Origin: Legionella genomosp. 1
GTDB lineage: Bacteria > Pseudomonadota > Gammaproteobacteria > Legionellales > Legionellaceae
Direction of reading: 5' to 3'
Length of the DNA stretch: 6,391 nt
Assembly: GCA_945901145.1 (NCBI GenBank)
Contig: CAMDJY010000099.1
Location: forward strand, 1 to 6,391
The translations under genes were made by a program, and so were the position numbers. Under the pieces are notes generated by a model that ran no database searches, was not told where the DNA came from, and worked only from the letters and a program-made list of their open reading frames with translations. Shown here piece by piece: positions 1-5,133 of this stretch. Every line of letters starts with the position of its first letter. Position 1 is the stretch's first letter.

Positions 1-833
1 TGCATGCAGCCGCTGAAGAACATTGTCCTTTATATGATTATTTAGGCAGGCTTGATCAGGAAAAAGATCACTACGAGCAACAACGATTACTCTATGTCGC
101 GGCAACTCGTGCAAAAAAACGCCTCTATCTATTTGATCATCAACAAACTATCACTCGAGGCACCTTACGCTCGCTCTTAGCCACAGAATCTTTTCAACCC
201 ATGGAAACAACACCTGCCCAAATGCATTCGTCTTCCTATCCAGTGATAGAATATTTACCAAATGCTTATTATTCAAGCCCACAAAATATATTAAAACTCA
301 ACAAACACACACCCGCAATCAAATATGATGATAATCCCGCGCGCCTCATCGGGATAGCGGCACATCAAATATTGCAATGGATTTGTGAACATCACCCGCA
401 AACCGTTGCAGAGGTTCCCTGGGAACTAGCGCATTATTTTTTAAAACAAAACGGACTTGATGCTAAAATCATAAATCTTGCAGCCAAACGCCTGCATGAC
501 TATATCGCACCCTTATTTACCAGCCCCAAAGGTCAATGGCTTATCCGCAAGCACCTTGAGGAACGTACAGAATACGAATTACTCATCGAACATGAAAATA
601 AAGTACACACCCGTATCATTGATAGGACCTTCTGTGATCAAGGCATACGTTGGATCATTGATTTTAAAACAGGTCGCGAAGATCAAGCACAAGAAATGCA
701 ACATCGAAACCAAGTCAATCAATATGCAAACTATCTTCGTCATACCACCACAACGCCAATTCGTTGTGGTTTATATTATTTAAATTTACATCACTGGATT
801 GAATGGGACCCGAGTATTGAATTAATTTATTAG
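1..833 (+). CDS. UvrD/AddA-type helicase with C-terminal RecB-like PD-(D/E)XK nuclease (3' part only)
   Basis: The frame is open from base 3 to a TAG at 831-833 and gives the last 276 residues of a longer protein; the ATG at 201 is internal, because helicase sequence precedes it in frame. Visible residues 28-38 (RLLYVAATRAK) are superfamily 1 helicase motif VI, whose arginine contacts ATP. The rest is a RecB-like nuclease domain: GIAAHQ with H121, IIDRTF with D207, WIIDFKTG with D220 and K222, and the QxxxY helper motif with Q237 and Y241. The D-13-D-2-K spacing equals that of E. coli RecB D1067, D1080 and K1082, so the nuclease looks catalytically intact. Known members of this family unwind and degrade DNA ends during double-strand-break repair, usually with an AddB-like partner. 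That partner would be expected upstream, outside the window. Family assignment is firm; AddA versus another UvrD-nuclease fusion cannot be settled without the N-terminal part. Confidence 0.9.
   Translation, partial: HAAAEEHCPLYDYLGRLDQEKDHYEQQRLLYVAATRAKKRLYLFDHQQTITRGTLRSLLATESFQPMETTPAQMHSSSYPVIEYLPNAYYSSPQNILKLNKHTPAIKYDDNPARLIGIAAHQILQWICEHHPQTVAEVPWELAHYFLKQNGLDAKIINLAAKRLHDYIAPLFTSPKGQWLIRKHLEERTEYELLIEHENKVHTRIIDRTFCDQGIRWIIDFKTGREDQAQEMQHRNQVNQYANYLRHTTTTPIRCGLYYLNLHHWIEWDPSIELIY
747..787 (+). terminator. Terminator-like hairpin inside the helicase-nuclease gene
   Basis: A perfect 9-bp stem (ACCACAACG at 747-755 with CGTTGTGGT at 762-770) encloses a 6-base loop and is followed directly by a T-rich stretch at 771-787. 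The shape is that of a weak intrinsic terminator for plus-strand transcription. It lies about 60 bases before the stop codon, so termination here would give an mRNA without a stop. On the minus strand, reading out of the perM-like gene, no T run follows the stem. The T run is broken by A residues, so activity is doubtful. It may instead be a 3'-end stability element or coincidence. Confidence 0.3.
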
Positions 834-1867
834 TATTGAGACTCTTTCCATAAAGTCACAAATAAAACCATAACAATGGGGCCCACAAATAACCCCAATA
901 AACCAAGCGTTTCAACACCGCCTAAAATGCCAAACAATACCGCCAGAAATGGCAACTGTATCGCCCCACTAATCAGAACCGGTTTGATAAAATGATCGGC
1001 AATAAAGACAACAATAGTTCCCCAAACCAAAATAATAATCGCACCTAGAATGTTCCCTTTTATCCATAAAACTAACGAAGCACTCGCAATGACAACTGGG
1101 ACAACAAATGGAATCATTGCTGAAAAAGCCGTTAAAAACCCCATGAGAGTCGGGCCTGGTAAATCAACTAAAGCATAACAAATGCCCATCAAGACACCAA
1201 CACCTAAACCTACAAACACAGTACCATTGACTGTGCCTCGCAATGCACTTGGTAATTTTTCAGCATAGCGAAACCAACGTTCGCCTAAGCAATTTTCTCC
1301 GATGCGATGAATCTCTTTTGTTAATTTTTGACCATCTCTGTAGAAAAAAAACAAAGTCAACACGGTAAATCCAATTTGAAACCCACGATGAAACAGATTA
1401 AATCCAACCTGTTTAATATAATGACTCGTAGGCGTTAATAACAAATGCAAATTCGATAAAATATCTTTAAGATTGCCAGGCTGCCCTAAATGTGTCATCC
1501 AATAAGCAGAAATTTCTTTTCCAAACCAAGGAATATTATGCAGAAACAGCGGCACTTCCCCGCCATTTTGATTAATGGATTGCAAATAATTTACTAATAA
1601 TTGTAATTCACGCACCAAAACACTGATAAACCAACTTAACGGAACAATAATAATTAGCCCAAAAATACAGGTAAATAATAAAGCAGATAGTGTTGGACTT
1701 CCGCCGAAAAATTTACGCCAACGCTGATAAAGTGGAAAAGTCGCAATCGTAATGATCCCAGCCCAAACAAGAGAAGGAATAAAACGATGAATAATAAATA
1801 AAGCAAGAAGTACAACACTAACCGTCAAGGTAATACTGATAAAATCTTTGTGATTTTCGTTCATCAT
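830..1867 (-). CDS. PerM / AI-2E family transporter-like membrane protein
   Basis: This 345-residue polytopic inner-membrane protein belongs to the AI-2E transporter (PerM, formerly UPF0118) family. Hydrophobic segments lie at about residues 10-27, 33-46, 61-87, 160-177, 213-235, 240-262, 270-292 and 308-340. The family's C-terminal signature is clear: DHFIKPVLISG (291-301) and GILGG...GLFVGP (313-330). Length is normal for the family. I start at the ATG at 1867-1865, which overlaps the pgpA TGA as ATGA and has GGAG three bases upstream; the ATG immediately after it has better spacing to the same GGAG. An in-frame TTG at 1876 is less likely. It is the last gene of the block and ends convergently, overlapping the helicase-nuclease stop by 4 bp. 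Members have been linked to autoinducer-2 export or ion/proton antiport, so the substrate here cannot be predicted. Confidence 0.88.
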   Translation of the reverse strand: MMNENHKDFISITLTVSVVLLALFIIHRFIPSLVWAGIITIATFPLYQRWRKFFGGSPTLSALLFTCIFGLIIIVPLSWFISVLVRELQLLVNYLQSINQNGGEVPLFLHNIPWFGKEISAYWMTHLGQPGNLKDILSNLHLLLTPTSHYIKQVGFNLFHRGFQIGFTVLTLFFFYRDGQKLTKEIHRIGENCLGERWFRYAEKLPSALRGTVNGTVFVGLGVGVLMGICYALVDLPGPTLMGFLTAFSAMIPFVVPVVIASASLVLWIKGNILGAIIILVWGTIVVFIADHFIKPVLISGAIQLPFLAVLFGILGGVETLGLLGLFVGPIVMVLFVTLWKESQY

Positions 1868-2358
1868 AAGCTCCAATGCCTTAAAACATAAGCTAAAATC
1901 TGAATCATCATCAAAGCAGGGATTGCAGCAATCACATCATCAAGCATAATGCCCAAACCACCATGAACGCGTTTATCAACCCAACGAATCGGCTCAGGTT
2001 TCCAGATATCAAACAACCTAAATAATCCAAATCCTAACAACATCCAAAAAATACCCCGCGGCGCCAGGAACATTGTTAATAAATAACCGACAATTTCATC
2101 CCATACAATCCCTGGGAAATCATGCACGCCAAGTTCTGCAGAAACACGTGCACAAATATAAACACCAAACAAAAAAGCTAAAAAAGTAATTACAAGGTAA
2201 ACAATTGGCGACAGATTCATGAGCAATAAATAAATAGGTATTGCGGCCACCGTCCCCCATGTTCCAGGCGCATAAGGTATGAGCCCGCTGCCAAAACCAA
2301 AAGCAATAAAAAAATCAGGACGCTTCCAGACCGACTGCACAATTAACTTTTTATCCAT
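1864..2358 (-). CDS. pgpA: Phosphatidylglycerophosphatase A
   Basis: PgpA removes phosphate from phosphatidylglycerophosphate to give phosphatidylglycerol at the inner membrane. The 164-residue product carries all the blocks I know for the family: GSGLIPYAPGTWGT (residues 23-36), VWDEIVG (85-91), RLFDIWKPEPI (114-124) and GGLGIMLDDV (133-142). The acidic residues of the last three blocks are the expected metal and catalytic positions. Membrane segments flank them at about 36-48, 52-70, 92-113 and 142-160. The chosen ATG at 2358-2356 overlaps the end of nusB by 8 bp and has GGA seven bases upstream, inside the nusB 3' end, which implies translational coupling. A TTG six codons further up (2376) is open but lacks support. 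In many gammaproteobacteria thiL lies between nusB and pgpA; here there is no room for it. Confidence 0.95.
   Translation of the reverse strand: MDKKLIVQSVWKRPDFFIAFGFGSGLIPYAPGTWGTVAAIPIYLLLMNLSPIVYLVITFLAFLFGVYICARVSAELGVHDFPGIVWDEIVGYLLTMFLAPRGIFWMLLGFGLFRLFDIWKPEPIRWVDKRVHGGLGIMLDDVIAAIPALMMIQILAYVLRHWSL
1871..1874 (-). promoter_or_regulatory. Ribosome binding site of the perM-like gene
   Basis: On the minus strand GGAG lies three bases before the ATG at 1867 and six before the ATG at 1864. It sits inside the last codons of pgpA, next to the ATGA stop-start overlap. It argues against the upstream TTG at 1876, which would place this site inside the coding sequence. Confidence 0.6.
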
Positions 2359-2794
2359 TGGCCATTCCAAATTCAATTGATCTGACTTTTTTTGCTAAAT
2401 TATTTAAAACGCCGTTCACATAGCGATGACCGTCTTGTGATCCAAATGCTCTTGCTAGAGAAACAGACTCGTCTAAAATAACGCGATAGGGTGTTTCAGG
2501 AACAAATAATAGTTCAAAGGTACAAATTCTTAAGATAGTATGTTCAATTGGATTTAAACTTTCTATCGGTCTATCTAAAAACTCAGAAAAAGCGGACTCA
2601 ATGACCAGTAAATGCTCTGGTACGCCATAGAGTAGACGACAAAAATACTTAGGATCAAGTTTCTCAATCGGGTTTAAAGCACGCACTTGTGCTTCAATAT
2701 CGGTTAATTCATTACCTGACATTAACCATTGATATAAAGCCTGCAACGCCATCTTGCGTGCCCGTCGGCGTTGTTTTATTTCTTGTTTATCCAC
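2351..2794 (-). CDS. nusB: Transcription antitermination factor NusB
   Basis: NusB pairs with NusE (ribosomal protein S10) on boxA RNA and promotes antitermination of rRNA operons. The 147-residue protein is slightly longer than E. coli NusB (139). It is all-helical in pattern, with the Arg-rich RNA-binding start RRRARKMALQALYQW (residues 9-23) and the C-terminal family block from VILDES (about 105-110) through RYVNGVLNNLA (124-134). It starts with GTG at 2794-2792, preceded by GAGGG. The start is 7 bp after the nrdR stop, and pgpA begins within its last 8 bp, so it is an internal member of the glyA block. Riboflavin genes, especially ribH, usually sit just upstream of nusB in related bacteria but are missing here. 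Confidence 0.95.
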   Translation of the reverse strand: MDKQEIKQRRRARKMALQALYQWLMSGNELTDIEAQVRALNPIEKLDPKYFCRLLYGVPEHLLVIESAFSEFLDRPIESLNPIEHTILRICTFELLFVPETPYRVILDESVSLARAFGSQDGHRYVNGVLNNLAKKVRSIEFGMANG

Positions 2795-2798
2795 TGTA

Positions 2799-2803
2799 CC
2801 CTC
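2799..2803 (-). promoter_or_regulatory. Ribosome binding site of nusB, overlapping the nrdR stop
   Basis: GAGGG on the minus strand lies four bases before the GTG at 2794. Its first two bases belong to the nrdR TGA stop (2804-2802). It supports a GTG start for nusB and suggests reinitiation by ribosomes finishing nrdR. Confidence 0.65.
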
Positions 2804-3263
2804 AAATTTTAGATTCGTCGTTCATTTGTTCGATGGTTAGCCGAAATTCGCTGACGTCTTTAAATCGCTTATAAACTGATGCAAAACGCACATAAGCAAC
2901 ATGATCCAACCGGTATAATTGTTCCATGACCCAATCTCCAACTTGCCTTGAGTCAACTTCTCTCTCTCCCTTTTGACGAATATTGCGAATAATAGCAATA
3001 ATTGCATCTTCGACAGCATCTCGACTCACAGGACGTTTTTCCAGCGCACGCATCATGCCCGCACGCAAATTATCAACACAAAAAAGCTCGCGTCTGCCAT
3101 CGCGTTTAATGATCAATGGCATGACTAATTCGGCAGATTCAAATGTTGTGAAACGCTCATGGCAAAGTAAACATTGTCTACGTCGTCGAACTTGAGCACC
3201 CTCAGCCCCTAAACGTGAATCAATGACTTTAGTTTCTTCTGCATGACAAAAAGGACAGTGCAC
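2802..3263 (-). CDS. nrdR: Transcriptional repressor NrdR
   Basis: NrdR senses ATP/dATP and represses ribonucleotide reductase genes by binding paired NrdR boxes. The 153-residue product has the expected two parts: an N-terminal zinc ribbon with C3, C6, C31 and C34 and a basic VRRRRQ stretch before the second Cys pair, then an ATP-cone from about residue 49 (IIKRDGRRE) to the conserved [15 protein letters not shown] (122-136). Length matches the family. It starts with GTG at 3263-3261, fixed by AGGA seven bases upstream and by the position of the first zinc cysteines. It follows glyA by 9 bp, an arrangement common in proteobacteria. I saw no NrdR box in the window, so its targets lie elsewhere. 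Confidence 0.96.
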   Translation of the reverse strand: MHCPFCHAEETKVIDSRLGAEGAQVRRRRQCLLCHERFTTFESAELVMPLIIKRDGRRELFCVDNLRAGMMRALEKRPVSRDAVEDAIIAIIRNIRQKGEREVDSRQVGDWVMEQLYRLDHVAYVRFASVYKRFKDVSEFRLTIEQMNDESKI

Positions 3264-3270
3264 AATAAAA

Positions 3271-3274
3271 TCCT
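3271..3274 (-). promoter_or_regulatory. Ribosome binding site of nrdR, overlapping the glyA stop
   Basis: AGGA on the minus strand lies seven bases before the GTG at 3263; its first two bases are part of the glyA TAG (3275-3273). It supports the GTG start and ties nrdR translation to glyA. Confidence 0.65.
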
Positions 3275-4523
3275 AACAATAAATAGGAAACTCACGCGTC
3301 ATTTTCAACACTTGTTCACGAACACCAATAATCCGTGAGTCATCCTCTAATTCATCTAAAATATCAGCGATCCAACCAGACAGCAACGTCACTTGATCCG
3401 CGCCAAAACCTCGCGTGGTAATGGCCGGTGTGCCTAAGCGAAGGCCACTGGTAATAAACGGTGAAAGCGGATCACCAGGTACGGAATTTTTATTGACAGT
3501 AATATTTGCACGCCCAAGTGCTAAATCTGCATCTTTTCCAGTAATCTGTTTATCAACTAAATCAACCAGCATCAAATGATTGTCTGTCCCACCCGAGACA
3601 ATTTTATAGCCACGCTGCTGTAAAATTTCAGCCATAATTTTAGCATTTTTAATAACGTTTTGTTGATATGTTGTGAATGAAGGTTGCAAGGCTTCTTGAA
3701 ATGCAACAGCCTTTGCCGCAATCACGTGCATCAACGGACCTCCCTGAATACCAGGAAACACCGCAGAATTTAATTTTTTTTCAAGGGCAGGATTGCTGCG
3801 TGCTAAAATAATGCCACCTCTGGGGCCGCGTAAGGTTTTATGCGTGGTGCTGGTGACTACGTCTGCATAAGGTAGGGGAGAAGGATATTCGCCTGCGGCG
3901 ACCAAACCCGCGACGTGTGCCATATCAACTAATAAATAAGCACCGACCTGATCGGCAATCGTACGAATTTTTGCCCAGTCGATGACTCGAGAATAAGCTG
4001 AAAATCCAGCGATGATTAATTGTGGGCGATGCTCTAATGCGAGAGACTCAATCGAGTCATAATCAATCAGATCCGTGGTCTGATTTAATCCATATTGGAT
4101 TGATCGATATAATTTTCCAGAAAAATTAACTTTAGACCCGTGAGTTAAATGTCCACCATCTGCAAGCGACATCCCTAAAACCACATCTCCTGGGTTAATT
4201 AACGCCATCATTGCTGCTGCATTAGCCTGTGAACCTGAATGAGGTTGAACATTTACATAGTCTGCCGCAAACAGTTGCTTCGCACGATCAATGGCTAATT
4301 CTTCAGCGATATCCACATAATCACAGCCACCATAATAGCGTTTACCAGGATAGCCTTCGGCATATTTATTCGTTAAAACCGAACCTTGAACTTCGAGGAC
4401 GTGACGACTCACATAATTTTCAGAAGCAATCAGTTCGATATGCTCGTCCTGGCGTTTGCGCTCTTTTTCAATCGCTTGCCATAAAATAGGGTCAAATTTA
4501 GAAAGGGTTTCAGTTTGAAACAT
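3273..4523 (-). CDS. glyA: Serine hydroxymethyltransferase
   Basis: GlyA is a cytosolic PLP enzyme that converts serine plus tetrahydrofolate to glycine plus 5,10-methylene-tetrahydrofolate, the main source of one-carbon units for purine and dTMP synthesis. The 416-residue protein is close to the E. coli length of 417 and aligns by eye over its whole length. Landmarks are [10 protein letters not shown] near the start, [14 protein letters not shown] (53-66), HSGSQAN (95-101), [12 protein letters not shown] (200-211), the PLP lysine K229 in [13 protein letters not shown], and [16 protein letters not shown] near the C-terminus. I use the ATG at 4523. An in-frame TTG two codons upstream is possible. 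Neither start has a good Shine-Dalgarno, which is notable for a normally abundant enzyme. It leads the minus-strand block, and the GC content looks higher than in the two genes to its right. Confidence 0.97.
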   Translation of the reverse strand: MFQTETLSKFDPILWQAIEKERKRQDEHIELIASENYVSRHVLEVQGSVLTNKYAEGYPGKRYYGGCDYVDIAEELAIDRAKQLFAADYVNVQPHSGSQANAAAMMALINPGDVVLGMSLADGGHLTHGSKVNFSGKLYRSIQYGLNQTTDLIDYDSIESLALEHRPQLIIAGFSAYSRVIDWAKIRTIADQVGAYLLVDMAHVAGLVAAGEYPSPLPYADVVTSTTHKTLRGPRGGIILARSNPALEKKLNSAVFPGIQGGPLMHVIAAKAVAFQEALQPSFTTYQQNVIKNAKIMAEILQQRGYKIVSGGTDNHLMLVDLVDKQITGKDADLALGRANITVNKNSVPGDPLSPFITSGLRLGTPAITTRGFGADQVTLLSGWIADILDELEDDSRIIGVREQVLKMTREFPIYC

Positions 4524-4537
4524 GGTCAAGATTCTGT

Positions 4538-4565
4538 ATTAGACTGTGACACTAGCGTATCACAG
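4538..4565 (-). promoter_or_regulatory. Candidate weak promoter for glyA
   Basis: Reading towards glyA, TCTAAT (4543-4538) matches 5 of 6 bases of a sigma-70 -10 box. CTGTGA (4565-4560) is a poor -35 (3 of 6) with a 16-base spacer. Transcription would begin very close to the ATG at 4523, leaving only a short leader. The -35 and spacer would lie within the 24-bp palindrome at 4543-4566. Read-through from the strong promoter at 5071-5100 is an alternative source of glyA mRNA. Confidence 0.25.
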
Positions 4566-4566
4566 T
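4543..4566. promoter_or_regulatory. 24-bp imperfect palindrome upstream of glyA (operator or leader hairpin)
   Basis: On the minus strand the arms are ACTGTGATAC and GTGTCACAGT around a GCTA centre. They pair at 9 of 10 positions in DNA and at all 10 in RNA if one G-U pair is allowed. It ends 19 bases before the glyA ATG. No T run follows on either strand, so it is not an intrinsic terminator. It could be an operator for a dimeric repressor or activator, or a leader hairpin affecting glyA translation. It contains TGTGA and TCACA, but 10 bases apart rather than the 6 of a CRP site. Confidence 0.5.
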
Positions 4567-4575
4567 GCTCAACAA

Positions 4576-4589
4576 AAATCAGCTGATTT
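4576..4589. repeat. 14-bp perfect palindrome between the secreted-protein gene and glyA
   Basis: AAATCAGCTGATTT is its own reverse complement and begins three bases after the stop of the upstream gene on the minus strand. In RNA it would form only a 5-bp, mostly A-U stem with an AGCU loop; TTG follows on the minus strand. It could be a weak terminator for the upstream gene or a protein-binding site. The weak stem makes termination uncertain. Confidence 0.35.
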
Positions 4590-4592
4590 AAC

Positions 4593-5039
4593 TTATTTCG
4601 CTTGGACTGATGCTTGAATTTTACTACCAAACATTGAAGGAACAATACGTACGGTGCTATATCGAGGAACATATCCAGCATACACTGGCGTGCCATAAAA
4701 CGTATCGATATATAAATCCATACCATCATGGCAATAGCCATAATAAAACAAAGAGATATAATGCGGAGATTCATAACTATAAACACTAAAGGGTGTCAGT
4801 GCAATACCGTCATCAAATACACCATTCACACGCACGTCACTGTAACTATGGTTGATGATTTCAATTTCACAGTAACCAGGCCACCCCATTTTTTTAGCAG
4901 CATTTGTTAATTTTGAATCTTTTGCTGATTGAGCCATTTGCGTGTCATTATTAGCATCAGAGTGAACATGCTGATTCGCTGCGAACACTGGTGAAAATAA
5001 TGTAAAAAGACAAGCTACAACAAACCCTTTAAATTTCAT
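4593..5039 (-). CDS. Small secreted Tyr-rich protein of unknown function
   Basis: The 148-residue product begins with a textbook Sec signal peptide: a short basic start (MKFKG), a hydrophobic core, and likely cleavage after VFA at residue 20. The mature protein of about 128 residues has a polar, presumably flexible stretch (21-50). A compact aromatic domain follows (about 52-136), starting at MGWPGYCEIEI, with 13 tyrosines between residues 56 and 127. The only mature cysteines, C57 and C103, could form a disulfide in the periplasm. No enzyme motif, lipobox or membrane anchor is visible. From memory it resembles small uncharacterised secreted proteins of Legionella, but I cannot confirm this. 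The ATG at 5039 is fixed by a strong GAGGAG five bases upstream, and a near-consensus promoter lies further up, so the gene is probably well expressed and separately controlled from glyA. Confidence 0.85.
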   Translation of the reverse strand: MKFKGFVVACLFTLFSPVFAANQHVHSDANNDTQMAQSAKDSKLTNAAKKMGWPGYCEIEIINHSYSDVRVNGVFDDGIALTPFSVYSYESPHYISLFYYGYCHDGMDLYIDTFYGTPVYAGYVPRYSTVRIVPSMFGSKIQASVQAK

Positions 5040-5044
5040 ACTAA

Positions 5045-5050
5045 CTCCTC
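5045..5050 (-). promoter_or_regulatory. Strong ribosome binding site of the secreted-protein gene
   Basis: GAGGAG on the minus strand lies five bases before the ATG at 5039. It is the best Shine-Dalgarno sequence in the window and fixes this start. Confidence 0.8.
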
Positions 5051-5070
5051 GCGTAATGGTTGAGTTGCTG

Positions 5071-5100
5071 ATTATAATTGACAGGCCTCTATTTGGTCAA
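5071..5100 (-). promoter_or_regulatory. Near-consensus sigma-70-type promoter of the secreted-protein gene
   Basis: On the minus strand TTGACC (5100-5095, 5 of 6 matches) and a perfect TATAAT (5076-5071) are separated by 18 bases. A start near 5064 would leave a leader of about 25 bases before the ATG at 5039, containing the strong GAGGAG. The -35 overlaps one arm of an inverted repeat (TTGAC at 5100-5096, GTCAA at 5082-5078), which could serve a regulator. Confidence 0.75.
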
Positions 5101-5133
5101 TGGGTTTTTTTTATGATCATAGAAAAGCATTAA

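Noticed and set aside
201..833. Stand-alone 210-residue nuclease starting at the ATG at 201
   Set aside because: Helicase motif VI is encoded in the same frame just upstream (84-116) with no stop between, so the nuclease is the C-terminal domain of a larger protein.
4543..4566. CRP-like site (TGTGA and TCACA half-sites) upstream of glyA
   Set aside because: The half-sites are 10 bases apart; CRP needs 6. The central bases do not help.
4526..4786. 86-codon minus-strand open frame overlapping the secreted-protein gene
   Set aside because: It lies in another frame of a gene with a clear signal peptide, promoter and ribosome site, and has no ribosome site of its own.
5078..5117. Plus-strand promoter (TTGACA at 5078, TATGAT at 5112)
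   Set aside because: The spacer is 28 bases, far outside the usual 16-19, and no plus-strand gene follows.
5105..5133. Intrinsic terminator after the unknown gene (palindrome TATGATCATA beside a homopolymer)
   Set aside because: In the direction of transcription the palindrome is followed by an A run, not a T run, and the stem is very weak.
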